From the NCBI GenBank assembly GCA_049602155.1, contig JBMYRH010000004.1, positions 1 to 64,000 of the forward strand: a stretch of DNA of 64,000 bases. Direction: 5' to 3'. The stretch comes from JBMYRH01 sp049602155. GTDB taxonomy: Bacteria > Myxococcota_A > UBA9042 > PHBI01 > JBMYRH01. Below the pieces are notes generated by a model. That model did no database searches and was not told the origin of the DNA. It saw only the letters and a list, made by a program, of their open reading frames with translations. Made by a program: the position numbers and the translations under genes. Shown here one piece after another: positions 52,032-60,737 of the stretch (positions are counted from its first letter, which is position 1; each line of letters begins with the position of its first letter).

Positions 52032-53864
52032 TTGGGACGTTTCGTAGCCATCCTCTCTGTTCTCGCTCTCGGCGTCCTGTGCTTCGCTGGCGCCTTAGCG
52101 ACGGCAGACCTCGATACCCGCTACTACACCCTCGTTGGGACACAGCTCTTCGTGGTCATTGTAGGCGTAGTCGTGGTGTCCAGTTTGTTCACGGTCCTCT
52201 ACTTGGTCGTCTTCGGACGGGTGGGCCGTCAGCTAATCGAGGACCGATTTTCACTCTTTGTCAGCTGGACCCTCGCGCGAAGCCACCGCGTGACCCCCAC
52301 GCGGACGACGCGCCTGTGGCAAATCTGGCGTGGCTTGATCGGACGTTCACGGCGAGAGGGTGGCAAACTGCTGCTTGTAGGATGCGCGCTCGTCGCTGCC
52401 GGTCTACTTCTAGAGCACACCGCCATTTGGAACAGGTTCGCGGGGCAGTTTAGCGCCGGCTTTGCTCGCACGTTCCAACTCATGCTCTATCTCATCGCCT
52501 CCCCACTGCTGCTTGGAGGGCTACTCTCCACGCTGCTGTCGAATGAATCGATCGACATCCCTTGGCGACTTCGTGTTCGTAACGCGGTCACTTTGCCGAC
52601 CTTCATCAGCATCGTCGGTGTGTCCATCGGGCTCTGGGCGCTTATCGTCGTGCTTAGCGTGATGCATGGGTTCGAGAGCGACCTCCGAGATAAAATCCTC
52701 CGCACCAACGCACACATCGTGATCGAGCCCGAGGAGGCCGCCGGGGTTGTCGGCGACTACCTCTCATTGACCGACCGACTGCGGGACATCCCTGCGGTCT
52801 CTGAGGTCCAGGCCTTTGCCCATGGTGAAGTGATGATGGCCTCCTCGAGCAACATCGCTGTCAACGTCATCGTGAAAGGGATGGCCCCCGCTGATCTTGA
52901 GGCCTCGGAGCAGCTGGCAGGCAGGATTTCACCGGGCAGCGCTGCTTGGTTGACGACCCCTGAGAAGCTGCTCAGTGATCGTAGTCGCTACCCCCTCCGA
53001 CCACGTAAAGAGGGCTTACTCGGGCTCTCCTCTGCGGACGTTAAGTACGCCGCACACAACACAGCGGTCGTACCCGCAATACTGCTCGGGGCCGAGCTCG
53101 CGCTGAGCCTCGGGGTCGAGGTCGGTAATGACATACAGCTCATCTCTCCAGATGGAGACGTTGGACCCACAGGGCTCCGCCCCAAGCTGCGGAGCTTCCG
53201 AGTCGGGGGCATCTTCCGAACCGGTATGTACGAATACGACCAAAAGATGGCCTACGTGAACATTGTCGATGCTCAGCGCTTCTTTGGTCTTGGCGCCGAT
53301 GTGAACCGGGCAGAGCTCCGCCTCACATCGGCGACACACTTGGATGACGTCCGAGCCGAGGTCGACGCGGCGCTCGCTGCATCACCAACCCGGCTGGTCG
53401 CCGCGGACTGGCGAGAGAGGAACAAGAGCTTGTTCTCCGCGCTTCAGCTCGAGCGATTCGTGATGTTCATCGTCCTCGGCTTCATCGTACTGGTCGCGAG
53501 CCTCCTCATCGTGAGCTCCCTCGTCATGCTTATCGTCGAGAAGGCGCGAGAGATCGCTGTGCTGAAAGCGCTTGGGGCGTCAGGGGGCCGCGTCGTCCGT
53601 GTCTTCCTGCTGATCGGGGCCGTCATCGGCGGTATCGGGAGTGCTTCCGGTGTCACGCTCGGAGTCGCAACCTGCCTCGCCATCGAAGCCTTCGGCATCC
53701 CCCTACCTCAGGAGTATTACATCACGGAGCTCCCCGTCGATCTGGACTGGGGTGAGGTCGCGATTGTCGGGTTGTCCGGCTTCCTCGTGTGCATCCTCGC
53801 CACGATCTACCCATCGCGCGAAGCAAGTGGCCTCAAGCCAGTGGAGGGCCTCCGCCATGGTTGA
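52032..53864 (+). CDS. lolC: Lipoprotein-releasing ABC permease, LolC/E family, with extra N-terminal membrane segments
   Basis: A 610-residue permease starting at TTG 52032, 6 nt after lysS. From about 185 it is a standard LolC/E: the signature SIVGVSIGLWALIVVLSVMH, a periplasmic domain with LRPKLRSFRVGGIFRTGMYEYD, then three TMs with coupling helix EKAREIAVLKALGASGGRV and a C-terminal YPSREASGLKPVEGLRHG. Before this are about 180 residues with roughly four TM helices, interrupting the usual N-terminal amphipathic segment (FSLFVSWTLARSHRV). It overlaps lolD by 8 nt. A single LolC/E gene implies a homodimer (LolF-type). Confidence 0.9.
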   Translation: MGRFVAILSVLALGVLCFAGALATADLDTRYYTLVGTQLFVVIVGVVVVSSLFTVLYLVVFGRVGRQLIEDRFSLFVSWTLARSHRVTPTRTTRLWQIWRGLIGRSRREGGKLLLVGCALVAAGLLLEHTAIWNRFAGQFSAGFARTFQLMLYLIASPLLLGGLLSTLLSNESIDIPWRLRVRNAVTLPTFISIVGVSIGLWALIVVLSVMHGFESDLRDKILRTNAHIVIEPEEAAGVVGDYLSLTDRLRDIPAVSEVQAFAHGEVMMASSSNIAVNVIVKGMAPADLEASEQLAGRISPGSAAWLTTPEKLLSDRSRYPLRPRKEGLLGLSSADVKYAAHNTAVVPAILLGAELALSLGVEVGNDIQLISPDGDVGPTGLRPKLRSFRVGGIFRTGMYEYDQKMAYVNIVDAQRFFGLGADVNRAELRLTSATHLDDVRAEVDAALAASPTRLVAADWRERNKSLFSALQLERFVMFIVLGFIVLVASLLIVSSLVMLIVEKAREIAVLKALGASGGRVVRVFLLIGAVIGGIGSASGVTLGVATCLAIEAFGIPLPQEYYITELPVDLDWGEVAIVGLSGFLVCILATIYPSREASGLKPVEGLRHG

Positions 53865-54621
53865 GTCCACCACCCCACTGATGAGCTGCCGAGATCTTCG
53901 CAAGACCTTCCACATGCCTGGGTCACGATCCTCAGAGCCCCAATCTCTCGAGGTCCTCAGCGGCGTCGACTTCGATCTCGATGCGGGCGAGATGGTGTCT
54001 ATCGTAGGTCAGTCGGGGACGGGTAAATCGACCCTATTACAGATCCTGGGAACGCTCGATACACCGACCTCAGGGACGGTGTCTTACCGAGGTGAAGACG
54101 TCTTCAAACTGCCCGAAAGAAAGATGGCCGCCTTCCGCAATGAGCGCATCGGCTTCATCTTTCAATTCCACCACCTGTTGGCAGAGTTCACAGCCCTCGA
54201 GAACACGATGCTGCCCGCCCTGATCCAAGGACGAAAGCGGGCTGAGGCAGTGGACCGAGCGGAGGAGCTCCTCCGTGAGGTGGGCCTCGCCCATCGCCTC
54301 CAGCATAAGCCCGGAGAGTTGTCTGGCGGAGAGCAGCAACGTGTGGCTGTCGCACGGGCCCTGGTGATGGATCCAGATGTCGTCTTTGCAGATGAGCCTA
54401 CGGGGAACCTGGACAGCAGAACCTCTAACGAGATACATGAGCTTCTCGTCACGTTGAACGCCAAAAAGGGGACTGCGTTCGTGGTGGTCACTCACAACGT
54501 TCGTCTCGCTTGGTTGATGAAGAGGCATCTCTTACTCGCGGATGGAAACGTACGCGTTCTCACTGAAGATGAGGCGCCGGAAGAGTTCTTACCCCGGCGC
54601 GGTGAGGAGTTCGGTTCATGA
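53857..54621 (+). CDS. lolD: Lipoprotein-releasing system ATPase LolD
   Basis: The 254-residue ABC ATPase starts at the ATG at 53857; long in-frame upstream sequence is antisense-like shadow of lolC. Motifs are VGQSGTGKSTLLQILG (Walker A), the LolD-type FIFQFHHLLAEFTALEN, LSGGEQQRVAVARALV (signature), DVVFADEPTGNLDS (Walker B) and VTHNVRLA (H-loop). The FHHLLxEF motif distinguishes LolD from other MacB-like ATPases and is not present in the 9576 paralogue (FNLVPVLDVF). It drives release of outer-membrane lipoproteins by the overlapping lolC product. It overlaps bamA by ATGA. Confidence 0.95.
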   Translation: MVESTTPLMSCRDLRKTFHMPGSRSSEPQSLEVLSGVDFDLDAGEMVSIVGQSGTGKSTLLQILGTLDTPTSGTVSYRGEDVFKLPERKMAAFRNERIGFIFQFHHLLAEFTALENTMLPALIQGRKRAEAVDRAEELLREVGLAHRLQHKPGELSGGEQQRVAVARALVMDPDVVFADEPTGNLDSRTSNEIHELLVTLNAKKGTAFVVVTHNVRLAWLMKRHLLLADGNVRVLTEDEAPEEFLPRRGEEFGS

Positions 54622-56957
54622 ACCCTCGTACGTCTACCATCACCGCGCTGTTATTCGGCCTCACCTTAGGGGTCGCCACGCCAACCCTAGCGCGCGCTCA
54701 GACGCCAGGTGCCCCCTCTGCGTTGGCTACAAAAGTGGCCTCCGTGATCCGAGGCGTCGAGCTTCAGGGCCTTATCCGAGTCGATCGCGCGAGCGTCCGG
54801 TCGAAGATCTACTCTCAAGTCGGCCAACCTCTTGAAGCTGCGAGGGTCTCAGAGGACATCAAGCGGATCTACCGCATGGGCTTCTTCGACGACGTCACCG
54901 CCGCCACTGCGACGGCTGCCGACGGCGGAATCATCCTCGTCTTCCGCCTCGCCGAGCGCCCCACGATTACCGAGGTCGGGTACGAGATTCGAGGTGATGA
55001 ACTCGATCAAGAGACCTTGGCTGAAGTCGTCAACCTGAAGCGTTACGACATCCTCGACGAAGAGGCTGTGAAGCAGAACCTCCGGAAGATACGTGAGCGC
55101 TATGAAGAGGACGGGTTCTACCTCGTCGACACGGACTACGAGCTTAAACCAGCGGGCCCTCACTCCGTCAGGGTCATCCTCAAAATCGACGAAGGCGATC
55201 CGGTCGAGGTGCGTCATGTGAACGTCGTCGGGAGCGTTCAGGTGCCGGCCGAAGAACTCAAGGCCGTCATGATGACCAAGGAGGGCGGATACTTCTCCTT
55301 CCTCACGCAATCCGGCACCTTCAAAGAAGAGCTCCTCGACGCAGACTCTCAACGCGTCCAACAATATCTTGGGACCAAGGGGTTCGCGAAGGCGCGCGTG
55401 GAGCGTCCGCGGATCAGCCTTTCGCCAGACCGTCGCTCTCTCACGGTGACGATTCGCGTCGATGAAGGAGAGCGCTACAGCATCGGGACGCTCGACGTGG
55501 CTATGATCGGCACAGAGTGGATTGTCCCGAAAGAGAAGCTCCTCAAGTCGATCGGCTTAGAGCCCGGCGAGACATTCGATCTCATGAAGATCAGCCAAGA
55601 CGCGCAGAAGATGGGCGATATCTTCCGAGATATGGGCTACGCAAACGCTGGCGTCAGCTTCCGAGACAAAACGGACGACACGAAGCGCGTCATCGACCTC
55701 ACCTATACGATTCAACCCGGCGTCCCCGTGCGGATTCGGCGCATCGAGGTCCGCGGAAATCGGGTGACACGCGACAAGGTGATCCGCCGCGAGATCAAGG
55801 TGCATGAGGGTGACCTCTTTAGCGCCACTGCGATGCGTATTTCCCAGCAACGCCTCTACTCATTGGGGTTCTTCGAACAAGTCCAGTTGGTGCCGAAGCG
55901 GACTGAAAATGAGGGACTGATTGACATCGATATCGAGGTCAAAGAGCGCAGTACCGGCCAATTCCAGGTCGGCGCAGGCTTCTCGAGCGCCGAGTCCTTC
56001 ATGCTCACCGCGAACATCGCGAAGGAGAACTTCCTAGGTCGGGGGCAGCGCATCGCGCTCAACGCCATGCTGGGCGGTGTCCGCCAGATCTTCTCGCTGA
56101 GCTTTCACGAGCCCTACTTCTTCGACACGCCATGGGACTTCTCGATCAACGTCTACAATCAGGCCGTTGAGTACCCCGACTATTCTCGACGACAAGCAGG
56201 CGGCAGTTTCAGCTGGGGCTATCGCTTCACAGACGAGCTGCTCATCTCACTGGCCTACACCCTCGAGCACATCGAGGTGAACATTCGTGGCACATCGATC
56301 CCGCTAAACATCGCGCGCCCCAAAGGGCTCACCAGCTCACTGCGGGCGTCTGCCTCATACGACACCCGAAACAACCGACTCTTCCCGAGCAGCGGCACGT
56401 ATACGACGATGAGCGTCGAATATGCCGACGAGTGGATGGGCTCTGAGAACCGCTTTGTTCGATTGCTCGGTAGCAATCGGATTTATGTGCCCCTCTTCTG
56501 GAACATCGTCTTTAAGACAAACACCACTCTGGGCTACGTGACTTCGTTAGACGGAAGCGCTATCCCGCTCTACGAGCGCTTCCAAGTCGGCGGCATCTTT
56601 ACTGTCCGAGGCTTCGAGAGAAACAGTATCGGCGAAGAACTCTACGTAGCCGACCACCCGGACTCGAACCTCCGTCCATTCGACTTAGGTGGGGTGAAGA
56701 AGCTCGTCTTCAACGCTGAGCTAGAGATTCCGGTCTTTAAAGAGGCTGGGATTCTCGGAGTCGCCTTCTTCGATGCAGGCAACGCCTGGGGGGATAACGA
56801 AGACTTCAACCCGATCGATCTCAGGACCTCGGTCGGGTTCGGCTTTCGCTGGCACTCGCCTGTCGGACCGCTACGTTTTGAATGGGGCTTCCCGCTGGCG
56901 CCAGAGCCGGACGAAGACCCCGTCGTATTTGAGTTCACGATCGGTAATTCATTCTAA
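54618..56957 (+). CDS. bamA: Outer-membrane protein assembly factor BamA
   Basis: The 779-residue Omp85 protein has a signal peptide (GVATPTLARA-QT) and five POTRA domains (about 35-430), recognisable by IRVDRASVRSKIYSQVG, IKRIYRMGFFDDV, IRRIEVRGNRVTRDKVIRRE and RLYSLGFFEQVQLV. A 16-strand barrel follows, with the VRGF lid-loop motif (TVRGFERNSIG), an FFDAGNAW strand and a closing segment ending in EFTIGNSF, whose C-terminal Phe is the barrel signal. It inserts outer-membrane proteins, including the barrels in this window. It is coupled to lolD and followed by skp. Confidence 0.97.
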   Translation: MNPRTSTITALLFGLTLGVATPTLARAQTPGAPSALATKVASVIRGVELQGLIRVDRASVRSKIYSQVGQPLEAARVSEDIKRIYRMGFFDDVTAATATAADGGIILVFRLAERPTITEVGYEIRGDELDQETLAEVVNLKRYDILDEEAVKQNLRKIRERYEEDGFYLVDTDYELKPAGPHSVRVILKIDEGDPVEVRHVNVVGSVQVPAEELKAVMMTKEGGYFSFLTQSGTFKEELLDADSQRVQQYLGTKGFAKARVERPRISLSPDRRSLTVTIRVDEGERYSIGTLDVAMIGTEWIVPKEKLLKSIGLEPGETFDLMKISQDAQKMGDIFRDMGYANAGVSFRDKTDDTKRVIDLTYTIQPGVPVRIRRIEVRGNRVTRDKVIRREIKVHEGDLFSATAMRISQQRLYSLGFFEQVQLVPKRTENEGLIDIDIEVKERSTGQFQVGAGFSSAESFMLTANIAKENFLGRGQRIALNAMLGGVRQIFSLSFHEPYFFDTPWDFSINVYNQAVEYPDYSRRQAGGSFSWGYRFTDELLISLAYTLEHIEVNIRGTSIPLNIARPKGLTSSLRASASYDTRNNRLFPSSGTYTTMSVEYADEWMGSENRFVRLLGSNRIYVPLFWNIVFKTNTTLGYVTSLDGSAIPLYERFQVGGIFTVRGFERNSIGEELYVADHPDSNLRPFDLGGVKKLVFNAELEIPVFKEAGILGVAFFDAGNAWGDNEDFNPIDLRTSVGFGFRWHSPVGPLRFEWGFPLAPEPDEDPVVFEFTIGNSF

Positions 56958-56992
56958 CCATTCACTTGGGAATCAGCCTCTCACCGCGAAGG

Positions 56993-57022
56993 TTGACACC
57001 CTCAGATGCGCGACGCTATGAG
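56993..57022 (+). promoter_or_regulatory. Predicted promoter upstream of the Skp/OmpH gene
   Basis: A consensus TTGACA (56993-56998), an 18-bp spacer and TATGAG (57017-57022) lie between bamA and skp. GGAGG (57042-57046) is the ribosome site for the ATG at 57055. It suggests the chaperone gene can be transcribed separately from the lol-bamA operon. Confidence 0.55.
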
Positions 57023-57054
57023 ACGCGCCTTGAGTTCTTCCGGAGGATACTGCC

Positions 57055-57573
57055 ATGCGCATGCTTGCCATCACGCTCTCACTCTTGACTGCCCTGTCAT
57101 TCACCGCCCCTGAGGCTGACGCCGCTGGTCCAAAGATCGCCGTCGTAAAGGTTGAATACGTGGTGATGAACTCGAAGAAGGGCAAAGCAGCAAAGAAGAA
57201 GCTCAAGCGCATCTTTGATAAGCGACAGAAAGAGCTCGACAAGCGTCAGAACGAGCTCCTCGAGATCAAAAAGCAGCTTGAAAACCCATCTGCGATGATG
57301 ACTCAGGAGATCTTCCAGAAGAAGGCGGCTGAGTACAAGACTGGCCTCATGAAGCTCCAAGAGGAGTTCGTGAAGAACCAGCAAGAACTCGCCAAGCAAG
57401 AGAACAAGCTGATGCAGCCGCTGCTTGAGTCCCTGGACAAGGTGCTGGTCCAGCAAGCGAAGGCAGGTGGTTATGACCTGGTCTTGAACTGGAACCAGCA
57501 CGGAGTCCTCTTTGCGAAGCCAAGTCATGACATCACGCAGGCTGTGCTGAAGGCGCTAGACAAGCAGAAATGA
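57055..57573 (+). CDS. skp: Periplasmic chaperone, OmpH/Skp family
   Basis: The 172-residue protein has a signal peptide (LLTALSFTAPEADA-AG), a short beta segment KIAVVKVEYVVMNSKKGKAA and then long Lys/Gln/Glu-rich helices (about 45-140), the tentacles of Skp trimers, ending in a closing beta region YDLVLNWNQHGVLFAKPSHD. It holds unfolded outer-membrane proteins on the way to BamA encoded just upstream. The stop overlaps the next start (ATGA). Confidence 0.93.
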   Translation: MRMLAITLSLLTALSFTAPEADAAGPKIAVVKVEYVVMNSKKGKAAKKKLKRIFDKRQKELDKRQNELLEIKKQLENPSAMMTQEIFQKKAAEYKTGLMKLQEEFVKNQQELAKQENKLMQPLLESLDKVLVQQAKAGGYDLVLNWNQHGVLFAKPSHDITQAVLKALDKQK

Positions 57574-59237
57574 GACGAGCTCTCGCTCTCTCATTAGCCC
57601 TCCTTAGCGCAGGGTGCTCGCCCTCAACGCCGACCTCTCCGCAGACCGACGTGCTTGAGGCCGCCACCCCTGCGGACTCTCCTCCGTCCGTGCGAGACAC
57701 ACCGCAGACGGCGCAGCGACCAAAGCCCCCTCCACCGCAAGAGCCAAACGACGATCGAGGCAGCGCCCTCCCTTTGGAGTTGGGCGTCCCCTTCAAGGGC
57801 TTCATCTCAAGTGGAGATGACCCTGCTGTTGGTGACCAAGACTGGTTTGTCGTCACGATCCCCGGTGAAGCTCCGTCGGTCTTAAGCGCATCCCTCGTCG
57901 GGCCCCCAGACCTCGACGTTGTCTTGGAATGGATGGCAGCGACACCCCGCGGGAAGCGTGACACGGCTCTGCTCCAAGCAGATGTTGTCCGCAAAGGCCC
58001 AGGCGACGAACTGCTCGCGAACTTGCGGGTGACGCCAGGCCGGGTGTTCCTCCGGGTCAGGAGTGCGTGGTATCGCAACAAGCCGAGGCTAGGTAGCGAT
58101 AAGCCGTACACCCTCGCGGCCGACATCCTGCCGTGGGCAGAGACCATCGAAGCGGAGCCCAACGACGTGATCGCCGACGCCGTCGTCGGCAATTTCGAGC
58201 GCCCAATGCGCGGAACCCTCGGCCATATCGGCGACCGAGATGTATGGCGTATTCCTGTCACTCCCCCGCCCGGCACACGACTGCAACTCAAGGTTTCAGG
58301 CCTAACCAACGTCACGATGGAGGCGAGCGTCTACTGGTTCGGCCAAGAACGCGACGTCATCCGCGTGAAGTCGACTAAAGGTGAGGGGTTCACCCTCCGT
58401 AACCTCAACGTCCCAGAGACTGCAGAGCCCAGCATCGTTGTGATGCTGCACGCATTGAAGGGAGCAGCGCCGCGTGCAGCCTATGACATCTTACTGAATC
58501 CAGAGCCCGCGTCAGAGGTGACCCCCGAAGCTGAACCTAACGACACCCCCCAGAGCGCGAACTCGATTGCCGTTGGCGACACACTGACAGGCTTCTTCGA
58601 CCGACAAAGGGACGTTGACCATGTCTCACTCAAGATCGATGCCCCCACCGCCGCGAATATTGTCCTCACCCCACCCATGGACACCCGAGGGACCCTTGAA
58701 GTTCATCGCCCAGATGGCACGCTTGCCTTGACTCGTGCAGGTCCGACCAAGGGTGCTGCTGTGAGCGCGTTCGGGTTCGGCTTCACCCCTGGGACCTGGT
58801 CACTCCGCCTCAAAGGTAGCTCACCTAACACGACACAAACCTATGCACTGGTGGTCAACTCAACTCACTCAGAGTCGAGTGAACGCGAACCGAACGATGA
58901 CGCTGAGGCGGCGTCCCACACCGCCCTCATCGCTAAGGCCCCTGTCACTGGGTGGATTCATCCAGCCGGCGATCGCGACCTCTGGAGTTTGGAACGCAGC
59001 GAGGCACGGGGGCCCGGTATCGTCACCTTCCAAGTCGATCCACCGAAGGGCATGCGGCTCGATGTCACGCTGCATTCGATGGATGGCAAGGAGGTCACAG
59101 GTCGACGTGGGCTGACCGCAGGCCAGCCAGGCACCTTCACGCACTTCCTAGCGCCCGGTCGTTACACCGTTCGCGTCGAAGGGAGCACCAAGAAAGGCTA
59201 CTCAGACTCGCCCTACACGCTTCGCTTGCTAGACTGA
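57570..59237 (+). CDS. Lipoprotein with four PPC-like repeats
   Basis: A 555-residue lipoprotein (LALLSAGCSPS, Cys about 16). After a Pro/Thr linker it contains four bacterial pre-peptidase C-terminal-like domains, each opening with an EPND motif (EPNDDRGSALPL; AEPNDVIADAVV; AEPNDTPQSANSI; EPNDDAEAASH) and a DxDxW/V strand (VGDQDWFVV; GDRDVWRI; RDVDHVSLK; GDRDLWSL). PPC domains usually follow secreted proteases, but no protease is fused here. The start overlaps skp by 4 nt, so they are co-translated. Confidence 0.88.
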   Translation: MRRALALSLALLSAGCSPSTPTSPQTDVLEAATPADSPPSVRDTPQTAQRPKPPPPQEPNDDRGSALPLELGVPFKGFISSGDDPAVGDQDWFVVTIPGEAPSVLSASLVGPPDLDVVLEWMAATPRGKRDTALLQADVVRKGPGDELLANLRVTPGRVFLRVRSAWYRNKPRLGSDKPYTLAADILPWAETIEAEPNDVIADAVVGNFERPMRGTLGHIGDRDVWRIPVTPPPGTRLQLKVSGLTNVTMEASVYWFGQERDVIRVKSTKGEGFTLRNLNVPETAEPSIVVMLHALKGAAPRAAYDILLNPEPASEVTPEAEPNDTPQSANSIAVGDTLTGFFDRQRDVDHVSLKIDAPTAANIVLTPPMDTRGTLEVHRPDGTLALTRAGPTKGAAVSAFGFGFTPGTWSLRLKGSSPNTTQTYALVVNSTHSESSEREPNDDAEAASHTALIAKAPVTGWIHPAGDRDLWSLERSEARGPGIVTFQVDPPKGMRLDVTLHSMDGKEVTGRRGLTAGQPGTFTHFLAPGRYTVRVEGSTKKGYSDSPYTLRLLD

Positions 59238-59291
59238 CCGTCTCGCCTGAGACTACGCAACAGCCACTCACCCCTACTCCTTGTGTCGACG

Positions 59292-60020
59292 ATGAACCTG
59301 GATCTTCGCCCTACCCCAGTCGTGAAAAAGCTCATGATCGGGCTGATCAGCATATGGCTCGTCTTCAGCTTCTTGATCAATTTCGTGGAGCAATCGTGGG
59401 CGGCGGACCTTTTTGTTGCTCTGAGTCTTGAGCCCCAAGAAGCACTGTTTGGGGGGAAGGTATGGCAAGTCCTGACCTACAGCCTCCTCCACGATCTGTC
59501 ATCGCCGAGTCACGTCATCTTCAACGCCATTGGCCTGCTCTTCCTCGCGCCCCCCCTAGAGCGTCGATGGGGTTCGCGAGGCTTCTTACAGTTCGCCATC
59601 TTCAGCGCGCTCATCGCTGGCGTCTTCTCCTTACTTTGTGGCCTCATCGCTCCAGGGCTCTTCGGCGCACGCGTCGTGGGCGTGTCCGGCGTGGTGATGG
59701 CGGTTCTGGCTGCATTTAGTTTCGTGATGCCCAACGCCACGATCTTGCTCTTCTTCGTCATCCCAGTGCAGGCACGCTGGATCGTATGGCTCGCGCTCGG
59801 CATCGACGCCATGATGTTCCTATCGAGTCCCCAAGGGAGCGGTCTCGCGTTTCACACTCATCTCGGGGGTGTCCTCGCAGCCTGGCTCCTCATCACCGGA
59901 AACTGGCGTCCATCCCTGCTCAAAGACAGGTTCCACCTCTTCACGCTCAAGAAGAAGCGGCGCCCCCCAAAGCTGAAGATCGTAAAGGGCGGGCGCGACG
60001 ACCGCGACATGCTCAACTAG
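59292..60020 (+). CDS. Rhomboid-family intramembrane serine protease
   Basis: The 242-residue protein has about six TM helices. The rhomboid signature is present: HVIFNAIGLLFLAPPLERRWGS, the nucleophile Ser of VVGVSGVVMAVL (about 132, GxSG) and the catalytic His in FHTHLGGVLAAW (about 190). So the Ser-His dyad appears complete. The C-terminus is a Lys/Arg-rich cytoplasmic tail (LKKKRRPPKLKIVKGG). GTG at 59283 is an alternative start. It cleaves TM segments of unknown substrates; no obvious substrate is adjacent. Confidence 0.88.
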   Translation: MNLDLRPTPVVKKLMIGLISIWLVFSFLINFVEQSWAADLFVALSLEPQEALFGGKVWQVLTYSLLHDLSSPSHVIFNAIGLLFLAPPLERRWGSRGFLQFAIFSALIAGVFSLLCGLIAPGLFGARVVGVSGVVMAVLAAFSFVMPNATILLFFVIPVQARWIVWLALGIDAMMFLSSPQGSGLAFHTHLGGVLAAWLLITGNWRPSLLKDRFHLFTLKKKRRPPKLKIVKGGRDDRDMLN

Positions 60021-60062
60021 TGGCCTCACAAAGGGCTAAATGAGCCGTCCGCGAACTTGGCC

Positions 60063-60593
60063 TCAGCCGTCGATGATCTCGGGCGCTGAAGGGCGAGGCG
60101 GGCGAGGGGCGAGTTCTGGTGGGATGATCTCAGGGCCTCGAGGTGCGCCACGCTCCTGACTCCCCTGAGGCGTGCCACCTGACCAGTGAGCTTGGTAGCC
60201 CGCAGGCCCACCGTGCACCTGCCAGGCTCCCTGCGCGAGCTTCGCCTTAATCGTTCGCATGGCGACGACGCGTATGACTGCTCGCGACGGGGGCAGCAAC
60301 AGCAAGATGCCCAACGCATCAGTGACAAACCCTGGGGTCAGCAACACGACCCCTGCCACGAGGATCAGCACTCCGTCGACCATCTCTTTTGCGGGCAGGC
60401 CCCCTTGCTGAACGGTGCCCTGCATCCTCCGCAAGACATCGGCGCCTTGAGAGCGCGCTAATGACGCCCCCACAAACCCGGTGACCAAGCACAGCGCGAT
60501 TGTGTTCACCGCCCCCACCTGAGCCCCAACTTCAATCAGGAGCATAAGTTCGAGGACCGGCATCGCGGTGAAGAGGAAAAAGAGTTTCAGCAA
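60063..60593 (-). CDS. fxsA: FxsA family membrane protein
   Basis: A small membrane protein with the FxsA pattern LKLFFLFTAMPVLELMLLIEVG, GFVGASLARSQGADVLRRMQ and ILLLLPPSRAVIRV, giving about three to four TM segments and a Pro/Gly-rich tail. I place the start at TTG 60593, with GAGG 6 nt upstream, because FxsA proteins begin directly with LLKLF. An ATG at 60629 would add 12 residues. In E. coli FxsA relieves F-plasmid exclusion of phage T7; its normal role is unknown. It is divergent from the DUF368 gene. Confidence 0.85.
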   Translation of the reverse strand: MLKLFFLFTAMPVLELMLLIEVGAQVGAVNTIALCLVTGFVGASLARSQGADVLRRMQGTVQQGGLPAKEMVDGVLILVAGVVLLTPGFVTDALGILLLLPPSRAVIRVVAMRTIKAKLAQGAWQVHGGPAGYQAHWSGGTPQGSQERGAPRGPEIIPPELAPRPPRPSAPEIIDG

Positions 60594-60737
60594 CAGAACC
60601 TCGGGACATCTCCGTGTGGGATCCACCATACGCACAGAGCACGATGACTCAAGGGGGCGATTGCGACGGCCTGCTCCCCTTGCTACGGTCCCCCGGCTTA
60701 CGAGCAACCTCGCGCGCCAAAGCAGGGAGAGTGCACC

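Noticed and set aside
53641..53856. N-terminal extension of lolD
   Set aside because: The extra residues are out-of-frame lolC sequence; the ATG at 53857 gives the normal LolD start.
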